A DNA stretch of 64,000 nt from Rhodanobacter sp. DHB23 (GTDB lineage: Bacteria; Pseudomonadota; Gammaproteobacteria; Xanthomonadales; Rhodanobacteraceae), in contig NZ_JACYXK010000027.1 in NCBI RefSeq assembly GCF_014842975.1, forward strand, positions 1-64,000, given 5' to 3'. Positions 55,173 through 64,000 of this stretch are shown one piece after another. Position numbers and translations under genes: made by a program. Under the pieces are notes generated by a model. That model was not told the DNA's origin. It saw only the letters and a list, made by a program, of their open reading frames with translations, and did not search any database. How positions within the stretch are numbered: the stretch's first letter is position 1; the number at the start of each line of letters is the position of its first letter.

Positions 55173-55706
55173 TTAGGCGGGCTCGGCCTCGGCCGGGGCT
55201 TCGGCGGCGACTTCGCCACCACCCTGCTTGTCGGCCACAGCCTTGACGACGCGGGCGAACATGGCGGCCGGCTCGGCCAGCACACGTGCCAGCATGGCCA
55301 GGGCCTGCTCGCGGGTCGGCAGCGATGCCAACACTTCGACGTGTTCAGCCGGCAGCAACTTGCCTTCCACCGAGACGACGCGCGCCTTCAGCTTGTCGTT
55401 GCCCTTGGCGAATTCCTTGATCAGGCGACCGGCAGCGCCGGGCTCCTCGGTCGAGAATGCGTACAGCAGCGGACCGGTCAGGGCGTCCTTGACGACCTCG
55501 AACTCGGTACCCACCACGGCGCGCGAAGCCAGCGTGTTCTTGACGACTTTCAGGAACACACCCGACTCACGGGCCTTCTTGCGCATCGCGGTCATCTGCT
55601 CGACCGTGGTGCCCGCATACTCGGCTGCGACCAAGGAGTGAGCCTTCGCTGCGACTTCTGCCAGCTCGGCGACTACTTCTTGCTTCTGCGAGAGATTCAG
55701 AGCCAT
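55173..55706 (-). CDS. rplJ: 50S ribosomal protein L10
   Basis: 177 residues. [20 protein letters not shown] begins it; [20 protein letters not shown] and the C-terminal helix that binds L12 dimers follow, ending in an Ala/Glu-rich tail. L10 anchors the L12 stalk and in E. coli represses rplJL by binding the leader. A structured leader lies upstream (55707-56006). Confidence 0.98.
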   Translation of the reverse strand: MALNLSQKQEVVAELAEVAAKAHSLVAAEYAGTTVEQMTAMRKKARESGVFLKVVKNTLASRAVVGTEFEVVKDALTGPLLYAFSTEEPGAAGRLIKEFAKGNDKLKARVVSVEGKLLPAEHVEVLASLPTREQALAMLARVLAEPAAMFARVVKAVADKQGGGEVAAEAPAEAEPA

Positions 55707-56006
55707 ATCACTCCTCCACTATGAAATCCGCTTACGGCTCCTGCCGCTTGCGGTCCTGAGCGACGCCATCCGTGACGTCGGGGACACGGGGTGTCCCGGG
55801 TGGTGGCCTTTCCAGAACAGATCAAACGATTCCAGAAGGGGCAGCACCATCTGCGCAGGCCGGATCCGCAAGGAACCCGATTAAGCGACCCCGCTGGCGA
55901 CGACGGCGTTTCCATGCCAATACGAGCTCCCTGCTCGTCGCCGTCGCGCGCTGATCGCGCCTGCGGTCTTTGACGGCGGCTCCGGCTTGCAACCGGGGCT
56001 GCCCTC
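55707..56006 (-). ncRNA. L10 (rplJ) mRNA leader, probable L10-L12 binding region
   Basis: The 345-bp rplA-rplJ gap has no gene and is GC-rich and foldable: for example a GCCGTCGTCGCC / GGCGACGAGC-type pairing and complementary GGACCGCAAGCGGC and GGTTCCTTGCGGATCC segments on the minus strand. Position and length match the L10_leader regulatory RNA of proteobacteria. I cannot align it to the family model by eye, so the call is mainly positional. Confidence 0.45.
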
Positions 56007-56040
56007 AAAAACGTGCCCGCACGGCGCATGGCCGTGCGGG
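56007..56040 (-). terminator. Intrinsic terminator-like hairpin after rplA
   Basis: Minus-strand stem CCCGCACGGC / GCCGTGCGGG (56016-56040), loop CATGC, then CACGTTTTTG. It lies 12 bp past the rplA stop and could partly end rplKA transcription before rplJ. Confidence 0.65.
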
Positions 56041-56051
56041 ACTTGAATGAC

Positions 56052-56759
56052 TTACTTGGTCGCGATGGTCAGCGACGAGGCATCGACGGCGACGCCGACA
56101 CCCATCGTGCTGGACAGGGCGACTTTCTGCAGGTACTGGCCCTTCGCCGTGGCCGGCTTGGCCTTCAGCAGGTCGGCAACCAGCGCGTTGAGGTTGTCGG
56201 CGAGCTGCGAGGCTTCGAAGGTGGCCTTGCCGATGGTGGCGTGGATGATGCCCGCCTTGTCGTTGCGGAACTTCACCTGGCCGGCCTTGGCGTTCTTCAC
56301 CGCGGTGGCGACGTCGGCGGTGACCGAGCCGTCCTTCGGGTTCGGCATCAGGCCGCGCGGACCGAGCAACTGGCCCAGCTTGCCGACCACGCGCATCGCG
56401 TCCGGCGTGGCGATCACGCGACCGAAGTCGAGGTCGCCAGCCTGCATGCGCTCGGCCAGATCGTCCATGCCGACGGCGTCGGCACCGGCGGCCTTGGCGG
56501 CCTCGGCCTTCTCACCGGCCGGCACGAACACGGCGACCTTGACGGTCTTGCCGGTGCCATGCGGCAGCAGCGAGGAGCCGCGCACGCCCTGATCGGACTT
56601 CTTGGCGTCGATGCCGAGGCGCACGGCCACGTCGACGGATTCAGCGAACTTCGCCTTGGCGTTGTCCTTGACGATCTTCAGGGCCTCTTCGAGACCATAG
56701 ACCTTGCCCGGCTGCACTGCGGCCTGGGCGGCCTTCATACGCTTGGTGATCTTTGCCAT
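56052..56759 (-). CDS. rplA: 50S ribosomal protein L1
   Basis: 235 residues. [20 protein letters not shown] starts it; the family signature lies in the [18 protein letters not shown] region. L1 forms the mobile L1 stalk that moves E-site tRNA and in E. coli represses rplKA through the L11 leader. It is 3 bp after rplK, so translation is coupled. Confidence 0.98.
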   Translation of the reverse strand: MAKITKRMKAAQAAVQPGKVYGLEEALKIVKDNAKAKFAESVDVAVRLGIDAKKSDQGVRGSSLLPHGTGKTVKVAVFVPAGEKAEAAKAAGADAVGMDDLAERMQAGDLDFGRVIATPDAMRVVGKLGQLLGPRGLMPNPKDGSVTADVATAVKNAKAGQVKFRNDKAGIIHATIGKATFEASQLADNLNALVADLLKAKPATAKGQYLQKVALSSTMGVGVAVDASSLTIATK

Positions 56760-56762
56760 GTC

Positions 56763-57191
56763 TTAACCCTCCACCACCAGGCCCATGCTGCGCGCGCTAC
56801 CGGCAATGGTGCGCACCGCGGCGTCCAGATCGGCAGCCGTCAGATCCGGCTCCTTCTGCTTCGCAACGTCTTCCAGCTGCTTGCGGGTGATCTTGCCGAC
56901 CTTGTCGGTGTTCGGCTTCGATGAACCCTTGGCGACACCCGTGACCTTCTTGATCAGCACGGTGGCCGGCGGGGTCTTGGTGATGAAGGTGAAGCTGCGG
57001 TCGGAATACGCGGTGATGATGGTCGGGATCGGCAGACCCGGCTCCATCTTCTGCGTGGCGGCATTGAACGCCTTGCAGAATTCCATGATGTTCAGGCCGC
57101 GCTGGCCGAGGGCCGGGCCCACGGGCGGCGACGGGTTGGCCTGACCGGCCTTGACTTGCAGCTTGATGTAGCCGACTACTTTCTTTGCCAT
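56763..57191 (-). CDS. rplK: 50S ribosomal protein L11
   Basis: 142 residues. [20 protein letters not shown] and [20 protein letters not shown] hold the Pro-rich N-terminal domain at the thiostrepton site; the C-terminal rRNA-binding domain follows ([20 protein letters not shown]). L11 is the factor-binding stalk base and activates RelA. It has its own promoter region upstream. Confidence 0.98.
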   Translation of the reverse strand: MAKKVVGYIKLQVKAGQANPSPPVGPALGQRGLNIMEFCKAFNAATQKMEPGLPIPTIITAYSDRSFTFITKTPPATVLIKKVTGVAKGSSKPNTDKVGKITRKQLEDVAKQKEPDLTAADLDAAVRTIAGSARSMGLVVEG

Positions 57192-57326
57192 TGGATTTTC
57201 CTCGCGAGTTCAGGCGCCTTGCGGCTCCTCGCCATGCAACATCCCTGGTTGGGAGGGAAATCCGCATCCCGCGGATTCCTTGAAACACGGACACGCCGGG
57301 TCGAAAGACCCCGGCGGGAACCGTGC

Positions 57327-57355
57327 AGTATAAAGATTGACCAGCTTCCTAGCAA
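57327..57355 (-). promoter_or_regulatory. Sigma70-like promoter of rplKAJL-rpoBC
   Basis: Minus-strand -35 TTGCTA (57350-57355), 17-bp spacer, -10 TATACT (57327-57332). The start near 57320 gives a 128-nt leader with a strong hairpin (GCCGGGGTCTTTCGACCCGGC, about 57295-57315), a possible L1 target. Confidence 0.65.
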
Positions 57356-57380
57356 GCCCCATGCCGGGGCGTCGCGTGCC

Positions 57381-57941
57381 TCAGGCCTTTTCGACCTGGC
57401 CGAATTCCAGCTCCACCGGGGTGGAGCGGCCGAAAATCAGCACCGCCACGCGCAGGCGGCTCTTCTCGTAATTGACTTCCTCGACCACGCCGTTGAAGTC
57501 GTTGAACGGGCCGTCGGTGACTCGCACCATCTCGCCCGGCTCGAACAGCACCTTGGGCTTGGGCTTTTCCACGCCCTCGCGCACGCGGCTCAGGATGGTG
57601 TCGGCCTCGCTGTCGCGGATCGGCAGCGGGCGATCGGCGGTGCCGCCGATGAAACCCATCACCTTGGGGGTTTCCTTGACCAGGTGCCAGCACTCGTCGT
57701 CGATGCGCGGCGCCTTGCCCTCGGTGTTGGTCTCGATCTGCACCAGCACGTAGCCGGGGAAGAACTTGCGATCGCTGCGACGCTTCTGGCCGCCGCGCAT
57801 CTCGATCACTTCCTCGGTGGGCACCAGCACTTCGCCGAACCTCTCCTCCATCCCGGCGCGCTGGATGCGCTCGGAAAGTGCCCGGCGGACCTGGTTCTCG
57901 AAGCCCGAATAGGCGTGCACCACATACCAACGCTTGCTCAT
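57381..57941 (-). CDS. nusG: Transcription termination/antitermination factor NusG
   Basis: 186 residues. The NGN domain begins [20 protein letters not shown]; the C-terminal KOW domain has [20 protein letters not shown], where the FNDFNG loop binds Rho or S10. NusG reduces pausing and links RNA polymerase to the ribosome. It is 10 bp after secE, the usual pair. Confidence 0.98.
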   Translation of the reverse strand: MSKRWYVVHAYSGFENQVRRALSERIQRAGMEERFGEVLVPTEEVIEMRGGQKRRSDRKFFPGYVLVQIETNTEGKAPRIDDECWHLVKETPKVMGFIGGTADRPLPIRDSEADTILSRVREGVEKPKPKVLFEPGEMVRVTDGPFNDFNGVVEEVNYEKSRLRVAVLIFGRSTPVELEFGQVEKA

Positions 57942-57951
57942 GGTTTGGGCC

Positions 57952-58341
57952 TCAAAGCTTCAGCAGCCAGTCGAGAATGACTGTCTTCAGGAACAGATCG
58001 ATCAGGCCCAGCAACAGGGCGAGCACGATGACCACGACGATGATGATGCCGGTGGTCTTGATCGTCTCGTCGCGCGTCGGCCAGACCACCTTGCGCATCT
58101 CGAACTGCGATTCGGCGAGGAAGTGCCGCACGCGGCGCCCCAGCGCGGTGAACGCAGCGATGGCCAGCGCAACCACCAGTGCCGCCAGCACGCCCAGCAG
58201 GCGCACCACCGGCGGCACGCTGGCGTCGTTGCCGAACCACGAATACGCGACGATGCCAGCCGCCAGAATCACGGCGGCCAGCACCAGCTTGGCGATATCG
58301 GCGGCGGTCGTGCCCTTGGGCTGTTCTGCCTTGGTATTCAT
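57952..58341 (-). CDS. secE: Preprotein translocase subunit SecE
   Basis: 129 residues, the three-TM proteobacterial form. Two helices lie at about 17-35 and 43-65, then the conserved amphipathic [20 protein letters not shown] and the third helix [20 protein letters not shown]. SecE clamps SecY. The ATG at 58339-58341 is chosen over an upstream frame that reads into the spacer after tRNA-Trp. Confidence 0.96.
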   Translation of the reverse strand: MNTKAEQPKGTTAADIAKLVLAAVILAAGIVAYSWFGNDASVPPVVRLLGVLAALVVALAIAAFTALGRRVRHFLAESQFEMRKVVWPTRDETIKTTGIIIVVVIVLALLLGLIDLFLKTVILDWLLKL

Positions 58342-58420
58342 GCGCAGTCTGCGGATGTCATCGGCAACCAGATGCGCGGAGCATCCGTTTGCCGCCATCC
58401 GTCATCGATCCTCGGAGAGA

Positions 58421-58496
<76 letters not shown>

Positions 58497-58512
58497 ATCT
58501 TGAAACGGGAGA

Positions 58513-58577
58513 CGGGATCCGGGCCTCGGAAGCCGGGAGCGCGTTGCCGCGCCGCCGAATCCCGCACCCGGATCCCG
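58513..58577 (-). other. Inverted repeat between tuf and tRNA-Trp
   Basis: CGGGATCCGGG (58513-58523) and CCCGGATCCCG (58567-58577) form an 11-bp stem with a 43-nt interior. Each arm is itself nearly palindromic. It lies just after the tuf stop and may delimit tRNA processing. Confidence 0.5.
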
Positions 58578-58584
58578 CAGGGTA

Positions 58585-59775
<1,191 letters not shown>

Positions 59776-59836
59776 GACCAGAATCCCGGTGGAGTCAGTG
59801 AGAGGAAAACCGCCCGGAACGGGCGAGCAACAAAGA

Positions 59837-59912
<76 letters not shown>

Positions 59913-59923
59913 GAAGACTTTCG

Positions 59924-60024
59924 GCCGTCCTCCATGACGGCGAAGAACAAACCGGCATCCTGCCGGACTCTTCAAATTCAGCCATCCTCCATGATGGCGA
60001 AGCACAAGACCGGCATCCTGCCGG
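59924..60024. repeat. Tandem ~57-bp repeat of two hairpins between tRNA-Gly and tRNA-Thr
   Basis: Copy A has GCCGTC / GACGGC with loop CTCCAT (59924-59941) and CCGGCA / TGCCGG (59952-59966). Copy B has GCCATC / GATGGC with the same loop (59981-59998) and the same second hairpin (60010-60024). The first stem differs by a paired change, G-C to A-T, which keeps the structure. Confidence 0.75.
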
Positions 60025-60088
60025 ACCTTTCAAGAAAGCGCGCGACCTGTTGCAGTCAGCGACGAATCTTTCGTGACAGGACATTCAA

Positions 60089-60162
<74 letters not shown>

Positions 60163-60238
60163 CCTGCGCGGAGCCCGTTGCCAGGGTCGGCCGAACCGGC
60201 CTGGCGAACCAGCCCAATCGCAAGCTGCGCGAATCGAC

Positions 60239-60324
60239 TGGTGGAGGGAGGTGGATTCGAACCACCGAAGGCGTAAGCCAGCAGATTTACAGTCTGCCCC
60301 CGTTGGCCGCTTGGGTATCCCTCC
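60239..60324 (-). tRNA. tyrU: tRNA-Tyr (GTA)
   Basis: 86 nt including CCA, with the long variable arm of a class II tRNA. Acceptor GGAGGGA / TCCCTCC, anticodon loop CTGTAAA with GTA, T-arm GGTTCGAATCC. It is the first gene of the tRNA-tuf transcript. Confidence 0.96.
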
Positions 60325-60338
60325 AACAAAGAACGCGT

Positions 60339-60367
60339 ATTGTGTGGATCGCCCCGCCGACTGTCAA
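60339..60367 (-). promoter_or_regulatory. Sigma70 promoter of the tRNA-tuf operon
   Basis: Minus-strand -35 TTGACA (perfect, 60362-60367), 17-bp spacer, -10 CACAAT (60339-60344), predicted start about 8 nt before tRNA-Tyr. The GC-rich stretch GGCGGGGCGA in the spacer and GCG after the -10 are reminiscent of stringent-control discriminators. Confidence 0.75.
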
Positions 60368-60394
60368 CACCTGCGGCGCATCGCGAACCCGATT

Positions 60395-60895
60395 TCAGCC
60401 GGAATTCTGCGGACCTTCGTCGGCCTGCACGTCGACCAGGCGCTCCATCTCGCGCGACAACTCCTGCAAGCGCCGCGCATGCGCCTGCAGCTTGCGCTCG
60501 CCGTCGTCGCGCGGCTCCCAGTGCGGCACCGGCGTGGGCTTGCCGTCGGGGGCGTCCAGCGCCACGAACACCATCACGCAACTGGTCGCCAGGCGCTGCT
60601 CGTTCTTGCGCAGGTCGCTGGCCAGCACGTCCACCGCCAGGTGCATGCTGGAGGTGCCGGTGTGGATCAGCCTCGCCCGCACCGTGACCAGGTCGCCGAT
60701 CAGGATCGGCGCCACGAACTGGATCCCGCTGACCGAGACCGTGACGCAATACGCCCCGCTCCACGCCACCGCGCAGGCGTAACCGGCCTGGTCGATCCAC
60801 TTCATCGCCATGCCGCCATGCACCTTGCCGCCGAAGTTGACGTCGGTGGGCTGGGCGAGGAAACGGAAAGTGACTTCGTGCTGCTGGCCTGGCAT
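60395..60895 (-). CDS. Acyl-CoA thioesterase (hotdog fold, YciA/ACOT-like)
   Basis: 166 residues. The hotdog domain has FLAQPTDVNFGGKVHGGMAM with the catalytic Asn/Asp region, then MKWIDQAGYACAVAWSG, and RLIHTGTSSMHLAVDV later. These proteins hydrolyse acyl-CoA esters. A charged C-terminal helix (ERKLQAHARRLQELSREME) extends past the domain. The ATG at 60893-60895 is preferred to an in-frame GTG 15 bp upstream because GGAG lies 6-9 bp before it. Confidence 0.9.
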   Translation of the reverse strand: MPGQQHEVTFRFLAQPTDVNFGGKVHGGMAMKWIDQAGYACAVAWSGAYCVTVSVSGIQFVAPILIGDLVTVRARLIHTGTSSMHLAVDVLASDLRKNEQRLATSCVMVFVALDAPDGKPTPVPHWEPRDDGERKLQAHARRLQELSREMERLVDVQADEGPQNSG

Positions 60896-60929
60896 GCGTA
60901 CTCCGATCACCGCGGCGGGAAAAGCCGCA

Positions 60930-61427
60930 TTATGCCCGCCGGCCGCGCATCGGGATGCGCTTCAGTTCCATCGGCGTGGTGAGCACGCCACTCGGCGACA
61001 GGCGCTCCGGCCCGGTGGCCACGAATCCCAGCCTCCGGTATGCCGGCACCGCACAGCGCGAGGCATTGAGCGTGAAACGGCGCGTGCCGGCCCGATGCAC
61101 CGCATCGGCCATCGCACGCCGCCACAAGCGCCGCGCGATGCCGTGTCCGTGGTAGCGGGTACTGACGAAGAGCTGGGTGAGATGGCTGTCGTCGCGCATT
61201 GTCGCCACCCCCACCAGGGTGTCCCCGAGCCAGGCGAGATGGAAGCGATGCCCCTCTTCCATGTGCCTGCGCTGGACTGCCGCGCCTTGCCGCGACAGCA
61301 GCGCCAGCCCGGCCTCGCGCGGCTGGTCGGGCAGGATCCAGCGTCGCGTCATGCGACGCACCAGCATGCCCACCGCGCGCGCGTCGCCGGGCCGACCCAG
61401 CCTGATGCTCAATGCCGCCTTTGCCAT
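60930..61427 (-). CDS. GNAT-family N-acetyltransferase
   Basis: 165 residues. The acetyl-CoA-binding motif A is LTQLFVSTRYHGHGIARRLW, matching V-x-x-x-x-R/Q-x-x-G-x-G/A with His in place of the usual Arg/Gln, followed by TLNASRCAVPAYRRLGF, a typical motif B. The family transfers acetyl groups to amines; the substrate is not evident. An N-terminal stretch of about ten residues precedes the fold. It lies between the thioesterase and ychF. Confidence 0.87.
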   Translation of the reverse strand: MAKAALSIRLGRPGDARAVGMLVRRMTRRWILPDQPREAGLALLSRQGAAVQRRHMEEGHRFHLAWLGDTLVGVATMRDDSHLTQLFVSTRYHGHGIARRLWRRAMADAVHRAGTRRFTLNASRCAVPAYRRLGFVATGPERLSPSGVLTTPMELKRIPMRGRRA

Positions 61428-61491
61428 GCCCCGCCCCGCGCGTCGCCTTGCCGAACGGCGCGCATCCTTGCACGGAATGAGGCTGTTGGCG

Positions 61492-61520
61492 CATGCCGTC
61501 CGCGCGATGCGGACGGCATG
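61492..61520 (-). terminator. Hairpin after ychF
   Basis: Perfect 12-bp stem CATGCCGTCCGC / GCGGACGGCATG with a GCGAT loop, starting 2 bp past the ychF stop. No U tract follows, so termination is likely weak or Rho-dependent, or the stem protects the mRNA 3' end. Confidence 0.6.
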
Positions 61521-61522
61521 GA

Positions 61523-62611
<1,089 letters not shown>

Positions 62612-62619
62612 TTTTTGCT

Positions 62620-62707
62620 CCGGGATTCGTGATTTGGGATTCGGGATTCGGAAGAGCGGGACCGCCATGCTTCTGACGAATCCCGAATCCCGTATCCCGA
62701 ATCCCGG
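62620..62707. repeat. Inverted heptad repeat between pth and ychF
   Basis: CCGGGATTCG-type heptads at 62620-62651 face CGAATCCC heptads at 62677-62707. The arms match at about 28 of 31 positions and can form one long hairpin covering most of the 96-bp spacer. Confidence 0.75.
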
Positions 62708-63283
62708 CTATTTCGTATGCAACCGCTGCATGGCCTTGTCGAACTGCCCCTCGACCGCCAGCGGCAGCACGTCCAGCGCGCGCGCGACGCCGTCAAGGAT
62801 GGCGTCCTCGTCCTGCGCCGAGGGGCGTCCGAGCACCCAGGGTGTGACCTTGTCCTTGTGGCCGGGATGGCCGATGCCGATGCGCAGGCGGTGGAACCTG
62901 CCGTGGCCGAGGTGGGCCACGATGTCGCGCAGGCCGTTCTGGCCGCCGTGGCCGCCGTCGAACTTCATCCGCACGGTGCCCGCATCGAGATCCAGCTCGT
63001 CGTGCGCCACCAGGCACTCGTCCGGCTCGATCTTGTAGTAGCGCAGCGCGGAAGCCACCGCGATGCCGCTCTTGTTCATGAAGGTGGCGGGCTTGAGCAG
63101 CCACACCGGCTCGCCGGCGATGCGCAGCTTGCAGGTCTCGCCGTGCAGCTTGCCGTCGAAGCCCCAGCGCCCGTCCTGCCCCGCCGCGAGGGCGTCAACA
63201 AACCAGAACCCGGCGTTGTGCCGGGTTCGGAGGTATTCGGCACCGGGATTGCCCAGCCCGACGATGAGTCGCAGACCCGCCAT
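62708..63283 (-). CDS. pth: Peptidyl-tRNA hydrolase
   Basis: 191 residues. It frees tRNA from drop-off peptidyl-tRNA. Active-site residues are Asn12 (GLGNPG), His22 (RTRHNAGF), Asn in FMNKSG and Asp in AHDELDL. The start MAGLRLIVGLGNPG is used; a frame six codons longer is less likely. It lies between rplY and ychF, the usual rplY-pth-ychF order. Confidence 0.97.
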   Translation of the reverse strand: MAGLRLIVGLGNPGAEYLRTRHNAGFWFVDALAAGQDGRWGFDGKLHGETCKLRIAGEPVWLLKPATFMNKSGIAVASALRYYKIEPDECLVAHDELDLDAGTVRMKFDGGHGGQNGLRDIVAHLGHGRFHRLRIGIGHPGHKDKVTPWVLGRPSAQDEDAILDGVARALDVLPLAVEGQFDKAMQRLHTK

Positions 63284-63302
63284 GACGGCAAGCAAGCGCA
63301 CA

Positions 63303-63330
63303 CGTCCCGCGCCCGGACGGGCGCGGGACG
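63303..63330 (-). other. Hairpin in the rplY-pth spacer
   Basis: Perfect 12-bp stem CGTCCCGCGCCC / GGGCGCGGGACG with a GGAC loop, 7 bp past the rplY stop. No U tract. It may partly uncouple pth from rplY. Confidence 0.6.
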
Positions 63331-63337
63331 CAGCGGC

Positions 63338-63997
63338 TTACTTCTTGTCCTTGGCCGGGGCGGCGGGCTTCGCTTCCGCGGCCGGAGCGGCTTCGGCAGG
63401 CACTTCCTCGACCTCTTCCTTCACCGCGTTCGCGGTGACCACCGTGGTGTCGTGGTCGGCACCCAGGTGCAGCGCCACGATCTCCACGCCCTTCGGCAGC
63501 TTCAGCTGCGACAGGTGGATGATGTCGCCGGGCTTCAGGTCGGCCAGGTCGAGTTCGATGAACTCCGGCAGGTCCTTCGGCAGGCAGGAGATTTCCACTT
63601 CCGTCAGGTTGTGCGAGATCACCACGCCGGAGGTCTTGGCGGCAGCGGACTTTTCCTGGTTGAGGAAGTGCAGCGGCACGTTCACGCGGATGGCGTGGTT
63701 CTCGTCGATGCGCAGGAAATCCATGTGCATCATCTGCTGCTTGAACGGGTGCTTCTGCCAGTCGCGCACCAGCACCTTCTGCACCTTGCCGTCGACGTTC
63801 AGGTCGAGCACGGAGGAAAAGAACCACTCGTGCTTGGCGGCGAGCAGGATGGTGTTGTGCTCGATCTGGATGCTCTGCGGGGGCTGGCCTGCGCCATAGA
63901 CGACGGCCGGCACGTAGGCCGCACGACGCAGGCGGCGGCTCGCACCTTTCCCCTCGTCCTTGCGGCTCTCGGCCTTGATTTCATGAGTCTGTGCCAT
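63338..63997 (-). CDS. rplY: 50S ribosomal protein L25/general stress protein Ctc
   Basis: 219 residues, the long two-domain form. The N-terminal L25 domain (about 1-95) begins MAQTHEIKAESRKDEGKGAS and binds 5S rRNA; the C-terminal TL5/Ctc beta domain has VNVPLHFLNQEKSAAAKTSG and VVISHNLTEVEISCLPKDLP. It ends with an Ala/Glu/Lys-rich tail. The gene is complete, its ATG 3 bp from the right edge; its promoter is outside the window. Confidence 0.96.
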   Translation of the reverse strand: MAQTHEIKAESRKDEGKGASRRLRRAAYVPAVVYGAGQPPQSIQIEHNTILLAAKHEWFFSSVLDLNVDGKVQKVLVRDWQKHPFKQQMMHMDFLRIDENHAIRVNVPLHFLNQEKSAAAKTSGVVISHNLTEVEISCLPKDLPEFIELDLADLKPGDIIHLSQLKLPKGVEIVALHLGADHDTTVVTANAVKEEVEEVPAEAAPAAEAKPAAPAKDKK

Positions 63998-64000
63998 TTC

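Noticed and set aside
59924-60024. Short repeats between tRNA genes considered as a CRISPR remnant
   Set aside because: Only two tandem copies, each made of palindromes, with no spacer-like unique sequence of constant length and no cas genes.

Overview
The window is high-GC gammaproteobacterial chromosome. Gene content and order fit the Xanthomonadales/Lysobacterales, probably the Rhodanobacteraceae (Dyella/Rhodanobacter type). The evidence is the rng-yhdP-tldD cluster, a class II DAHP synthase, a long L25/Ctc-type RplY, the uninterrupted secE-nusG-rplKAJL-rpoBC-str-S10-spc-alpha block, and many GC-rich hairpin repeats between genes. This assignment is inferred from gene content, not from a search.

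Region 1 (1-1464) is accessory DNA. It starts with the end of an insertion sequence, whose transposase runs off the left edge. Three small cassette-like genes follow, separated by two almost identical 49-bp attC-like sites. I read this as the end of a chromosomal integron cassette array with no integrase in view.

Region 2 (1461-26532) is mixed housekeeping and accessory DNA. It holds an NAD(P)-binding protein; the minus-strand cluster rng-yhdP-tldD (RNA processing, envelope lipid transport, metalloprotease); a two-component system whose regulator and kinase genes are separated by a 735-bp hairpin-rich palindrome; a PP-loop ATPase and a Mug-type DNA glycosylase overlapping the kinase operon; a second copy of the hairpin element; a three-gene RND efflux operon (TolC-type lipoprotein, adaptor, pump) with 4-bp overlaps; a glutathione transferase; a cytochrome c pair with no visible dehydrogenase; an exported amidase; a small zinc-ribbon protein; and a class II DAHP synthase/dsbB pair.

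Region 3 (26617-60367) is the translation and transcription supercluster, all on the minus strand. Read 5' to 3' it runs tRNA-Tyr, tRNA-Gly, tRNA-Thr, tuf, tRNA-Trp, secE, nusG, rplK, rplA, rplJ, rplL, rpoB, rpoC, rpsL, rpsG, fusA, tuf, then the S10, spc and alpha operons to rplQ. Several sigma70-like promoters, an attenuator-like hairpin in the S10 leader, an L10-type leader and hairpins in the spacers can be read from the sequence. rpmJ is not at its usual place after secY.

Region 4 (60395-63997, minus strand) carries an acyl-CoA thioesterase, a GNAT acetyltransferase, ychF, pth and rplY.

The most unusual signal is a modular repeat family. Its units (10324-11058 and 13653-14250) carry an outer stem enclosing two hairpins. 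Stem sequences differ between copies but pairing is kept, while short loops (TCCT/AGGA, ATGGAT) are conserved. Isolated hairpins with the same loops sit in at least five ribosomal-operon spacers, in the rplL-rpoB spacer and between tRNA genes. This looks like selection on structure.
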